Program-made: the position numbers and the translations under genes
NCBI GenBank assembly: GCA_023458995.1
Contig: JAEWVV010000238.1
Location: forward strand, 1 to 22,211
Length of the DNA stretch: 22,211 nucleotides
Source: Bacillota bacterium
GTDB taxonomy: Bacteria; Bacillota_I; Bacilli_A; Acholeplasmatales; Acholeplasmataceae
Reading direction: 5' to 3'
Shown: positions 7,611 to 15,038 of the stretch, piece after piece
How positions within the stretch are numbered: position 1 is the first letter of the stretch
Layout of the letters: each line of letters opens with the position of its first letter
The notes under the pieces: model-generated
Database searches by the model: none
The model's input: the letters and a program-made list of their open reading frames with translations, nothing else
Told to the model about the DNA's origin: nothing

Positions 7611-8699
7611 TTATTTGCCCTCCTTATCTGCTAAAAAGTTTTTCATATATTCATATTGTTCTTTAAGTTGAGGTGTCATTTCTTTATAGGTGTACTTGAA
7701 GATATCTTCTAAGTTTTCTTCACCTGATAATTCAACCTTCTTAAATGTTTCACCAACATAATGATTGTTTTCTTCATCAAGCTTTTGATCTTCTTCTTCA
7801 GACCAATAACCTTTATCAATTAAATACTTTTTGAAACGAATCATAGGATCTTTTAATTCCCATTCTTTCACTTCTTCATCTTTACGATAAATTGTTGGGT
7901 CATCGGATGTTGTATGTGCACCTAAGCGGTAAGTAACTGCTTCAATTAAAACAGGACCGTTACCAGCACGTGCATAATCAACAGCTGCTTTAGTTGCAAC
8001 ATACATCGCTAAAATATCGTTACCATCAACTTGGATACCTGGAATACCAAAGGCAACAGCTTTTTGAGCGAGTGTTTCAGCTTTTGTAGCTTTAGAGCGT
8101 GGTGTTGAAATTGCCCATTGGTTATTTTGAATCACAACAACGAGTGGTGCGTTATACGCTGCTGCAAAGTTTAAGCCTTCATAGAACTCACCATGTGATG
8201 TACCACCATCACCGATAGTTGCAATCGTGACTTCATTTTTCTTTAACACTTTTGATGCGTAAGCTAAGCCAGCACCATGGTTAATTTGTGAACCAATAAT
8301 GACGTTAACAGGTAAAACTCTCACGTCTTCATCAAAATGGTTACCCCACTCATTACCGTACCAGTAAAGATAGATTTGTTCTAACTTCACACCACGATAA
8401 AGCATCGCATTTAATTCTCTAAATGCAGGAGATAACCAGTCTTGTGGTTCAAGTGCGGCCATAGCACCTACTTGAGTTGCTTCTTGACCTTTATTTGGTG
8501 GATAGGTAAGCATCCGCCCTTGTCTTTGGTATTGAAGTGCTTTAATATCGGCAACCCGACCTAAAGCCATCGTTTTGTACATTTTAAGAAGTGTCTCTTT
8601 ATCTAGTTTTGGCTCAAGGCTTGGTTCAACAATAACACCTTTAGCATCTAGAATTTGGAGTTGCTTCTTTTTTAGTGGATCATAGTTTTTAAATAACAT
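7611..8699 (-). CDS. pdhA: Pyruvate dehydrogenase E1 component, alpha subunit
   Basis: This is the 362-residue alpha half of E1, first gene of the operon. The ThDP-binding motif starts at GDGGTSHGEFYEG (residue 163) and ends at QNNQWAIS (NN at 192-193). YRLGAHTTSDDPTIYR (from 257) is the loop that closes over the active site. The early part carries RQGRMLTYPPNKGQEATQVG, typical of Firmicute and mollicute PdhA. The ATG at 8697-8699 is preceded by AAGGAGG at good spacing. An alternative ATG six bases upstream is too close to that RBS. The gene is driven by the promoter at 8729-8757, and the four genes down to lpd are tightly packed with no internal terminator. Confidence 0.95.
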   Translation of the reverse strand: MLFKNYDPLKKKQLQILDAKGVIVEPSLEPKLDKETLLKMYKTMALGRVADIKALQYQRQGRMLTYPPNKGQEATQVGAMAALEPQDWLSPAFRELNAMLYRGVKLEQIYLYWYGNEWGNHFDEDVRVLPVNVIIGSQINHGAGLAYASKVLKKNEVTIATIGDGGTSHGEFYEGLNFAAAYNAPLVVVIQNNQWAISTPRSKATKAETLAQKAVAFGIPGIQVDGNDILAMYVATKAAVDYARAGNGPVLIEAVTYRLGAHTTSDDPTIYRKDEEVKEWELKDPMIRFKKYLIDKGYWSEEEDQKLDEENNHYVGETFKKVELSGEENLEDIFKYTYKEMTPQLKEQYEYMKNFLADKEGK

Positions 8700-8728
8700 G
8701 ATTCATTCCTCCTTGATTTTGCACTCTC

Positions 8729-8757
8729 ATTATACAAGATGCCAACCTTTAATTCAA
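8729..8757 (-). promoter_or_regulatory. Promoter of the pdhABC-lpd operon
   Basis: On the minus strand there is -35 TTGAAT (8752-8757), a 17-bp spacer and -10 TATAAT (8729-8734). It lies about 30 bases before the pdhA start. Confidence 0.8.
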
Positions 8758-8838
8758 AAGCTTTGCTTATGGCGAAATGTTTACTATTTATATAAAGTGT
8801 ATTATAAATATTTGGTGGCTTAATAAAGCCGAAAAAGA
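8758..8838. other. AT-rich spacer upstream of the pdh promoter
   Basis: No gene is seen here. A short inverted repeat GGCTT/AAGCC (8817-8821 and 8826-8830) lies upstream of the pdh promoter. It could be an activator or repressor site, or be incidental. No riboswitch-like structure was recognised. Confidence 0.3.
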
Positions 8839-8856
8839 GGTATTTGCTCAAATACC
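8832..8856 (-). terminator. Second, tandem terminator after the arginine decarboxylase-agmatinase pair
   Basis: An 8-bp perfect stem GGTATTTG/CAAATACC (8839-8846 and 8849-8856) is followed on the minus strand by TCTTTTTC. The 2-nt loop would open by a pair or two in RNA. It lies 29 bases beyond the first terminator and upstream of the pdh promoter. Confidence 0.6.
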
Positions 8857-8881
8857 ATCATTTCAGTTATTTCATATAAAC

Positions 8882-8910
8882 AAAAAAGGAATTCAAGACT
8901 GAATTCCTTT
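8882..8910 (-). terminator. Terminator after speB
   Basis: An 11-bp perfect stem with AGAC/GTCT loop (8885-8895 and 8900-8910) is followed on the minus strand by a run of Ts. It lies 5 bases after the agmatinase stop. Confidence 0.9.
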
Positions 8911-8915
8911 ATGTA

Positions 8916-9791
8916 TTATCTTTTTTCTAAGTTTTTTTGGAGAATTAAAACCATTTCTCTAAGTGTCTTCGCAGCAACCGCAGTTGATGCTCCAGATGGG
9001 TCTAGCATAGGTGCTAACTCAACAAAGTCAGCAGCAACCACATGGTTTAACTTCTCAAATTGATCAAATGCCCAGAGTAAATCCTTATACTGCATTCCAC
9101 CTGGTTCAGGTGTACCTGTACCTGGGAATACTGCAGGATCTAAGACGTCTAAGTCAATCGTGATATATACGGGAACGTCCTTTAATTTTTCAACGACTTT
9201 ATCAAGTCCTTCAAAATCAAATTTGCGCATCGTTACATGACCAGCTTTAGCCCAATCAAATTCTGGTTTTTCACCACTTCTTATGCCAAACTGATAAATC
9301 TTACCATCACCAACAAACTTATGAACGTGTCTCATAAATGTGGCATGTGATAATTCTCTACCAAAGAATTCTAATCTTAAATCAGTGTGTGCATCTAAAT
9401 GGATGATATGAAGGTTAGGATATTTTTCAAATACCGCTTTGATCACTGGATAACTTACCAAGTGTTCACCACCAACCATCATCGGTGTCTTACCATCACC
9501 TAAAATTTGTTTTGTTGTCTTGTAGATAATATCAAGTGCATCTTCTACAGCACCAATAGGTAAATCTAAATCTCCAATATCAGCAGTCTTAAATTCATTT
9601 AAATCACGTTCACGATAAGGTGAGTACCATTCAACACCAAATGAATCAACACGAATGGCGTTACCGGCAAAACGAGTACCTGGTCTAAATGATGTTGTCG
9701 CGTCCATTGGTACGCTAAATATTACAACATCTGCTTCTTCATAAGTGCTTTTACAACTTTGAAATGATAAGTCTACTTTATTCATCTTCAT
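8916..9791 (-). CDS. speB: Agmatinase (ureohydrolase family)
   Basis: This Mn-dependent enzyme hydrolyses agmatine to putrescine and urea. The 291 residues carry all ureohydrolase metal motifs: GGEH (H110), DAHTD (D133, H135, D137) and DLDVLDP (D213, D215). The agmatinase-like stretch PGTGTPEPGG follows, and SHATFMR is at 148-154. The pattern IYQFGIRSGEKPEFDWAKA matches the Firmicute SpeB type. The ATG at 9789-9791 follows GGAG at 8 bases. A second ATG two codons later is also possible. The gene overlaps the end of the decarboxylase gene by 14 bases, which indicates translational coupling and supports agmatine as substrate. Arginase cannot be fully excluded by motifs alone, but a neighbouring arginine decarboxylase argues for agmatinase. 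Confidence 0.9.
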   Translation of the reverse strand: MKMNKVDLSFQSCKSTYEEADVVIFSVPMDATTSFRPGTRFAGNAIRVDSFGVEWYSPYRERDLNEFKTADIGDLDLPIGAVEDALDIIYKTTKQILGDGKTPMMVGGEHLVSYPVIKAVFEKYPNLHIIHLDAHTDLRLEFFGRELSHATFMRHVHKFVGDGKIYQFGIRSGEKPEFDWAKAGHVTMRKFDFEGLDKVVEKLKDVPVYITIDLDVLDPAVFPGTGTPEPGGMQYKDLLWAFDQFEKLNHVVAADFVELAPMLDPSGASTAVAAKTLREMVLILQKNLEKR

Positions 9792-11268
9792 ATAATTCGC
9801 TCCATTTATCCCAATATTCTTTATCTATAATCTTCACGTAACCACCTTCAGTATCACTTAAGATGACTGATCCGCTACGTTGATAAAACTCTAAATCATC
9901 TAATATTTCTTGGCTAATGATTTCTCCAGGAATGACAATCGGAATTCCAGGAGGATAAATCATGATCGATTCAGCAGCAATCTCATCGACTGCTTGATTG
10001 AGAGGTACGATCTTCTTAGGTGCATGATAAGCTTCACGAGGTCTTGTATAAGCTTCAGGGAATGTTACTGTCACTTTATGTACAAGTGGTGGTAAGTTGT
10101 ATGCTTTATACTTTAAAGCTATTTTTTCTAATGCTTCTACAAGTGCATCTAAATCTTTTTGTCTTGTTCCTATCGATAATACAGCAAGGACTAAATGTGT
10201 TTCAGCAAGTTCTACTTGAATTTTATAGTCATCAAAAAGTTCTTTATATACATCAAATCCACTGATTCCTAAATCTGATACTTTAACTAATATCTTGGTT
10301 TCATCATAATCAAAGGATTTGTTTCTCACAAAATAAGCATCATCAACCGCTTTTAATCCCTGGATTTGATTAATTCTTTCTCTTGTTTTACGTGCCATTT
10401 CGATTAAGATAGGAAATTGTTTAGGTCCTTCAAAATACATATGTTTACGTGCAACATCAAGACTTGCGAGTAATAAACTCGAAGGTGATGTACTTTGTAT
10501 CATATTAATGGTTGATCTTAAACGAATATGATCAACACGTGGTCCTTGAGAGATTAGAATTGAACTTTGAGTAAGTGATCCAACGGTTTTGTGAAGTGAA
10601 CATGAACTCATATCAGCTCCCGCTTCCATTGAACTCATGGGGAGTAACGGTGAAAAGGGTAAATGTGAACCGTGCGCTTCATCCACTAAAACCATCATCT
10701 CTTTTTCGTGTGCAAAATCAACGATTCTTTTCAAATCGCTTGCCACACCAAAATAGGTTGGATTAATCACGAAAACTGCTTTTGCTTCCGGATTTTCTAA
10801 AATCGCTTTTTCAACTTCTTGAAAATCCATATGATTTGCAATACCAAGTTCTTCATCAATATAAGGTTTAACAAACACGGGAACAGCACCACTTAAAATG
10901 AGGGCGTTGATCGCCGATTTATGAACGTTTCTAGGTAAAATTATTTTTTCTTTAGCACGACATGTACTCATAATCATTGCGAGAATACCCATCGTCGTAC
11001 CGCCTGTTAAAAAATAAGCTTTTTCAGCATAAAATGCATCTGCCATCAGTTCTGCAGCTTCCTTAATCACACCGGTTGGACGATTGAGATTATCAAGACC
11101 ACGAGGAGCATTGGAGTCGAGTTTAAACATGTGCGGTCCGACATAATCTAATAGTTCATTTGGAATTTGTCCAAGTTTATGACCTGGTACGTCATGTGAG
11201 ACTGTACCACTTTCGGCATACTCGACAAGTTTGGTAAAAAAGGGTGTGAGCTGGTGATCTTTTTCCAT
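9778..11268 (-). CDS. speA: PLP-dependent arginine (Orn/Lys/Arg) decarboxylase
   Basis: This is a fold-type I decarboxylase of the Orn/Lys/Arg group, here most likely converting arginine to agmatine. The 496 residues begin with the family opening DVPGHKLG. They then show FLTGGTTMGILA, the PLP-contact segment VDEAHGSHLPF (D196, H199) and the PLP Schiff-base lysine K227 in SSCSLHKTVGSLTQ. The C-terminal domain carries IMIYPPGIPIVIPGE, as in the family. The length fits the short Firmicute type (about 480-500) and not the long enterobacterial inducible enzymes. The ATG at 11266-11268 follows AAGGTGGG. Substrate is inferred from the overlapping agmatinase gene; a lysine decarboxylase would look similar by these motifs. 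Confidence 0.85.
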   Translation of the reverse strand: MEKDHQLTPFFTKLVEYAESGTVSHDVPGHKLGQIPNELLDYVGPHMFKLDSNAPRGLDNLNRPTGVIKEAAELMADAFYAEKAYFLTGGTTMGILAMIMSTCRAKEKIILPRNVHKSAINALILSGAVPVFVKPYIDEELGIANHMDFQEVEKAILENPEAKAVFVINPTYFGVASDLKRIVDFAHEKEMMVLVDEAHGSHLPFSPLLPMSSMEAGADMSSCSLHKTVGSLTQSSILISQGPRVDHIRLRSTINMIQSTSPSSLLLASLDVARKHMYFEGPKQFPILIEMARKTRERINQIQGLKAVDDAYFVRNKSFDYDETKILVKVSDLGISGFDVYKELFDDYKIQVELAETHLVLAVLSIGTRQKDLDALVEALEKIALKYKAYNLPPLVHKVTVTFPEAYTRPREAYHAPKKIVPLNQAVDEIAAESIMIYPPGIPIVIPGEIISQEILDDLEFYQRSGSVILSDTEGGYVKIIDKEYWDKWSELYEDE

Positions 11269-11298
11269 GTATGACCCACCTTTCCAAAATGCACATTC

Positions 11299-11327
11299 AT
11301 TTTAACACTTTTCAAGTTTTTTTTAAA
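11299..11327 (-). promoter_or_regulatory. Possible promoter of the speA-speB operon
   Basis: TAAAAT (11299-11304) and TTTAAA (11322-11327) are at a 17-bp spacing on the minus strand. The match is weak and the region is AT-rich. It is the best candidate before the decarboxylase gene. Confidence 0.3.
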
Positions 11328-11395
11328 TGATAACACCAAATTTTAAGTAAAACAAAGTGCGCACCTTGTAACCACCAATAAATCATGGTTGATTA

Positions 11396-11404
11396 TGGTA
11401 TAAT
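11396..11404 (+). promoter_or_regulatory. Extended -10 promoter of the MscS gene
   Basis: TGGTATAAT on the plus strand (TATAAT at 11399-11404) fits an extended -10 element. No good -35 is seen at 16-18 bases. The leader to the ATG at 11431 is about 20 bases and contains AAAGGGG as RBS. The shared 160-base region between the divergent genes also holds an 8-bp palindrome GTGCGCAC at 11359. Confidence 0.65.
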
Positions 11405-11430
11405 ATAGGAAAACGAAAGGGGTTTTTCTC

Positions 11431-12480
11431 ATGTTTACGCATCTTTTTTTTACGTCCCTTGGACTAAACATAAGTCTTACAATCATAACAATCATCATTC
11501 TATTTGGTTTTCTATTTTTAGAAAATCGATTGATTAAAAAGAAAGAAGATACACTTAAAAAATGGGTGATCATCGTAAGTTATATCATCTCATTTATTAT
11601 GTTGTTAGCATCCGTTGGATTCATCTTATACATCTGGGAATTTGACATTGCACTTTATCTTAAGAACGCATTAACAGATATGAAGGATCTTTTAAATGGA
11701 TCGATTGGAAAGATTATTTCTTCTTCGATTGTCATCTTTGTCAGCATGCTTATTCTACGTATCTCTAAAATCTCGATGAAACGGATTGGTCAAAAACCTG
11801 GCCCCAATCAAAAACGTAAACGTACTGTTGCTAGAGTTATTCGTAGCATCACTAAATACAGTATAGGTATCTTATCAATTCTAATTGTTTTATCCATCTG
11901 GGGTGTGAACGTTGCTCCTGCACTTGCTGGTCTTGGAATCGTCGGTTTAGTCGTTGGTCTAGGTGCTCAAAAATTCATTAATGATTTAATTGCTGGATTT
12001 TTTATCATCTTTGAACATCACTTTGATGTGGGTGATAAAATTGAAGTTGGCGGATTCAAAGGTGAAGTCATTGATATTGGATTAAAAACGACAAAGATTA
12101 AAAACTGGAAAAATGAAATTCTTATTCTTTCTAACGGTGAAATCGTACGCTTGATCAATTTTTCTAAAGATCTATTATCTGTAGCAGCTGTAGATTTTAG
12201 TATTTCCTATCAAGAAGATATGCAAAAAACGATTGACTTATTAAATCTTGAACTTCCAAAACTTCGTAGTCTAGTTCCAGATATGGCTGAAGATCCAGTC
12301 GTTTTAGGGGTTACTAATCTAACAAATGGTAGCATCGATATGCGAGTTACTTGTAAAACTTTAAATGAAAAACACTATGGAGTCGAAAGAGAACTTCGTA
12401 AGCGTATTAAAGAATTACTCGATGAAAACAATATCAAAATTGCATTACCTCAAGTAGTGATTAACCAAGCAAAAAACTAA
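11431..12480 (+). CDS. mscS: Small-conductance mechanosensitive channel, MscS family
   Basis: This membrane channel opens under membrane tension and releases solutes during hypo-osmotic shock. The 349 residues show hydrophobic helices at about 10-31, 44-68, 95-112 and 142-158. The pore helix, rich in Gly and Ala, follows at about 160-187 (APALAGLGIVGLVVGLGAQ), then the family hallmark FINDLIAGFFIIFEHHFDVGD and the cytoplasmic beta domain (GFKGEVIDIGLKTTKIKNW, NGEIVRLINFS). The C-terminal alpha/beta part ends near the stop. More N-terminal helices than E. coli MscS (three) place it with longer YkuT-like members. It is the only plus-strand gene fully inside the window, divergent from speA and convergent with the feo operon. 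Osmotic protection is especially relevant if the cell has no wall, which is an inference about the host. Confidence 0.92.
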   Translation: MFTHLFFTSLGLNISLTIITIIILFGFLFLENRLIKKKEDTLKKWVIIVSYIISFIMLLASVGFILYIWEFDIALYLKNALTDMKDLLNGSIGKIISSSIVIFVSMLILRISKISMKRIGQKPGPNQKRKRTVARVIRSITKYSIGILSILIVLSIWGVNVAPALAGLGIVGLVVGLGAQKFINDLIAGFFIIFEHHFDVGDKIEVGGFKGEVIDIGLKTTKIKNWKNEILILSNGEIVRLINFSKDLLSVAAVDFSISYQEDMQKTIDLLNLELPKLRSLVPDMAEDPVVLGVTNLTNGSIDMRVTCKTLNEKHYGVERELRKRIKELLDENNIKIALPQVVINQAKN

Positions 12481-12519
12481 AAAAATAAGGGTAAATTCTA
12501 ATCGAATCTACCCTTTTTT
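12481..12519. terminator. Bidirectional terminator between mscS and the feo operon
   Basis: The stem (about 12487-12498 and 12504-12515, one mismatch) is flanked by a T-run on the plus strand (12514-12519) and by an A-rich stretch that gives a U-tract on the minus strand (12481-12486). The TAG stop of the small minus-strand gene falls at 12498-12500, inside the hairpin. Confidence 0.8.
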
Positions 12520-12665
12520 GTTGGCTTGCAATCATCTTTTCCACAGCTTTTATTATACGAACACTTTGCACAATATCCATCATCTTTATGTCTTCTTTGA
12601 CTCCACAAAACGAGTCCAACAATAACTAAAACAACGCCTAAAATAATGCCATCAGCTAAGGTCAT
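12498..12665 (-). CDS. FeoB-associated Cys-rich small membrane protein
   Basis: This 55-residue protein begins MTLADGIILGVVLVIVGLVL, a single N-terminal membrane helix. A short basic stretch (WSQRRHKDD) is followed by a cysteine cluster CAKCSYNKSCGKDDC with four cysteines, and a basic tail. This matches the FeoB-associated Cys-rich membrane protein family, found directly after feoB in many Firmicutes. The role is not settled; the cysteines suggest metal or redox handling near the FeoB pore. The ATG overlaps the feoB TGA stop (ATGA, 12662-12665), with GAGGTG as RBS just upstream inside feoB, so it should be translationally coupled. Its final codons lie within the terminator hairpin. It is easily missed because of its length. 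Confidence 0.85.
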   Translation of the reverse strand: MTLADGIILGVVLVIVGLVLWSQRRHKDDGYCAKCSYNKSCGKDDCKPTKKGRFD

Positions 12666-14644
12666 AAGATCACCTCAATCAAACGTCCAATTTGGAAAAC
12701 TAAGACACCTAATGCCCATGCAATCGATGTTTGAAAAATCACTGCTTTCCACATCCGTTTGGTTGTTCCAAGCTCTTCTTTCATCGCACCAATTGCACCA
12801 AAGCATGGTGCAGAAAATAGATTAAACACCATAAATGCATAAGCGGAAGATGCCGTAAAGAAGCCAAAGATGCCACTATTAAAGATAAGTCTACCCTCAG
12901 TAATATCTGATGCCTGTCCTGCAATAATTGCCATCGATCCAACAACTTGTTCTTTTGCGACTAACCCTTGGATTGCAGACACACTTGCTGCCCATGAGAA
13001 CTCACCTAACATGGGATAGAATATCCATGAAATCAGGTTTCCAAACCATGCTAGAATCGAGTCATCAACAGGGATACCATACTGCATTTCCCAGTTAAAT
13101 GAGATTAAGAACCATATCACAATCGATGCGATTAAAATCACAGATCCAGCATGTACGATAAACGCCCAAGCTTTCGATACCACATCGTGTAAAATATACT
13201 TTACAGAGGGAAGTTTATATTCAGGAAGTTCCAGAATAAAACTAGAGATTTTATCTTTAAACAAAATCTTTTTCATCAAAAATGCTGAGACCATAATCAG
13301 TACAATCGCTAGAAAGTATAACGATGTTGATACCAATCCCGAATTATCACCAAAAAAGTATCCAGCGAATAATGTGACAATCGGTAGTTTCGCACTACAT
13401 GGAATAAACGGGGTAAGCATGATTGTCATCTTTTTTTCTGTTTCATCATTAATCGTTCTTGCAGACATAATCGCTGGAACACTACAACCTGAACCTACGA
13501 TAAATGGAATAAGCGATTTTCCTGATAATCCTACTTTTTGAAAAATTCGGTCTAAGAAAAATGCAATTCTTGCCATATATCCTGTTGTCTCAAGAAGTGA
13601 TATCAATAAAAATAGAATAATCAGTTGCGGCAAGAAATTAAGAATTGCACCAACACCCGCAATCATCCCATCAACAACTAATGAAACAGACCACGACGAA
13701 GCACCAACACCTTCTAAGAATGACGTCATCCAGTCACTTACATATTCAATACCAATTGATACTAAATCAACTGTAAAACTACCTACAGGACCGGCAGCTA
13801 AATAATAGATTCCAAACATGATCAACATGAAGATTGGAATAGCGAGATATCGATTTAATAAGATATTATCGAGTTTGTCAGTAGCTGTCATTAACTCTTT
13901 TCTTGCATCAACTGCTTCATCTCTCACAAACTCGATATAACGATATCTTTCATCTGCAATCACTTGTTCCATATCGCGTTTGTATTTCTTTTCAAGTTCA
14001 CTGACCAATAAGTCAATTGCTTCATTTCTAAGGTCATTAAACATCACATCTTTTTCAATCATCTTCACAGCAGTGAATCTTGGATGTTTCGTATCAACCA
14101 TCGGTTCTAACTTAGATATACATTCTTCAAGTTCATGATCATAAATATGTTGATATAAATTTCTTCTATACTCACCTTGTTTAATTGTCTGTATTAAATT
14201 AAACACATTCGTTTTCTTTAATGCTGAAATCGGAAGAATAGTTGTATCTAATCTTTTTTCTAACGTGTTTAGATCAAATTTAATCCCTCTTTTATCTGCG
14301 ATATCCATCATGTTAAGTGCAACAATCACAGGGAACCCTAACTCTAGAATTTGAGTCGTTAAATAAAGCGATCTTTCAATTGAAGTTGCATCAATCACAT
14401 TGATGATTAAATCAATCTCTTCTTCAAAAAGAAAACGTCTTGAAATATTTTCTTCAGTACTATACGGTGAAAGCGAATAAATACCAGGCAAATCAATAAC
14501 TTCAAAATCGGTACCACGAATGATACCTACTTTTCTTTCAATGGTAACCCCAGGCCAGTTACCCACTTTTTGGTTTGTTCCTGTAAGCAAATTAAAAAGT
14601 GTAGTTTTTCCTGAATTTTGATTTCCTACGAGTGCTATTTTCAT
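12662..14644 (-). CDS. feoB: Ferrous iron transport protein B
   Basis: This is the inner-membrane Fe(II) importer with an N-terminal G-protein domain, 660 residues. The G motifs are G1 GNQNSGKTT (7-15), the G2 region NWPGVTIE, G3 DLPG (51-54), G4 NMMD (111-114) and G5 near SALKKT (140-145). A helical domain to about 265 is followed by the membrane part. Two Gate-like segments are visible, each with a conserved cysteine: GSGCSVPAIMSAR and FIPCSAKLPI. The ATG at 14642-14644 directly abuts the feoA stop, with GAGGTG (inside feoA) as RBS. The length is at the short end for FeoB (E. coli about 773), as in many Firmicutes. Iron is the expected substrate. No Fur-type operator was recognised upstream. 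Confidence 0.95.
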   Translation of the reverse strand: MKIALVGNQNSGKTTLFNLLTGTNQKVGNWPGVTIERKVGIIRGTDFEVIDLPGIYSLSPYSTEENISRRFLFEEEIDLIINVIDATSIERSLYLTTQILELGFPVIVALNMMDIADKRGIKFDLNTLEKRLDTTILPISALKKTNVFNLIQTIKQGEYRRNLYQHIYDHELEECISKLEPMVDTKHPRFTAVKMIEKDVMFNDLRNEAIDLLVSELEKKYKRDMEQVIADERYRYIEFVRDEAVDARKELMTATDKLDNILLNRYLAIPIFMLIMFGIYYLAAGPVGSFTVDLVSIGIEYVSDWMTSFLEGVGASSWSVSLVVDGMIAGVGAILNFLPQLIILFLLISLLETTGYMARIAFFLDRIFQKVGLSGKSLIPFIVGSGCSVPAIMSARTINDETEKKMTIMLTPFIPCSAKLPIVTLFAGYFFGDNSGLVSTSLYFLAIVLIMVSAFLMKKILFKDKISSFILELPEYKLPSVKYILHDVVSKAWAFIVHAGSVILIASIVIWFLISFNWEMQYGIPVDDSILAWFGNLISWIFYPMLGEFSWAASVSAIQGLVAKEQVVGSMAIIAGQASDITEGRLIFNSGIFGFFTASSAYAFMVFNLFSAPCFGAIGAMKEELGTTKRMWKAVIFQTSIAWALGVLVFQIGRLIEVIL

Positions 14645-14908
14645 CTACATCACCTCGACTTCAATCAAATCGAGATCTTTTTTTCGTAGACAAAGTTCAT
14701 ATCCTCTAAGTTCGATATCAACAGGATCACCCAGTGGTGCTATTTTTTTAACTTTAACTAAAACACCTTCTGTTATCCCCATATCTAAAAGACGTCTTCT
14801 TATATCTTTTTCAACGGTTTTAAGCAGAATGACTTTCGCCTTCTGACCTTTTTTTAATTGTGATAAACTCACTTTTTCACCGCTTTTAACTTTGTTATTC
14901 ACCTTCAT
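14645..14908 (-). CDS. feoA: Ferrous iron transport protein A
   Basis: This is a small cytosolic SH3-like protein that supports FeoB. The 87 residues show the FeoA pattern: SLSQLKKGQKAKVILL, then RRRLLDMGITEGVLVKVKKIAPLGDPVDIELRGYELCLRK in continuous form (key pieces RRRLLDMGIT, PLGDPVDIEL, GYELCLRK). The ATG at 14906-14908 follows GAGGAG. The stop codon TAG is followed at once by the feoB ATG. A slightly longer N-terminus (about 10 basic and polar residues) precedes the domain. Confidence 0.93.
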   Translation of the reverse strand: MKVNNKVKSGEKVSLSQLKKGQKAKVILLKTVEKDIRRRLLDMGITEGVLVKVKKIAPLGDPVDIELRGYELCLRKKDLDLIEVEVM

Positions 14909-14943
14909 CTACAAAACTCCTCATGTAACGCTTTTTCACCTTC

Positions 14944-14971
14944 ATTATAAGTATTTTTCATTAAGAGTCAA
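14944..14971 (-). promoter_or_regulatory. Promoter of the feo operon
   Basis: On the minus strand there is -35 TTGACT (14966-14971), a 16-bp spacer and -10 TATAAT (14944-14949). It lies about 35 bases before feoA. No clear Fur or DtxR palindrome overlaps it. Confidence 0.75.
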
Positions 14972-15002
14972 ACGATGTTATAAGACATTCTAAATAGCGT
15001 TT

Positions 15003-15038
15003 TAAATAAGAAATAACAGGGTTAACTCCCTGTTATTT
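15003..15038 (-). terminator. Terminator of the diguanylate cyclase gene, with the stop codon in its loop
   Basis: An 11-bp perfect stem AAATAACAGGG/CCCTGTTATTT (15011-15021 and 15028-15038) has a 6-nt loop that contains the TAA stop of the GGDEF gene (15022-15024). The U-tract on the minus strand is weak (CTTATTT). Confidence 0.6.

Noticed and set aside
8758..8838. Riboswitch or small RNA before the pdh operon
   Set aside because: Only one 5-bp stem is present, upstream of the promoter and so outside the transcript. No known riboswitch core was recognised.
14909..15000. Fur or DtxR-type operator at the feo promoter
   Set aside because: No convincing 19-bp palindrome or repeated hexamer is present. 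Only AT-rich partial matches were found.
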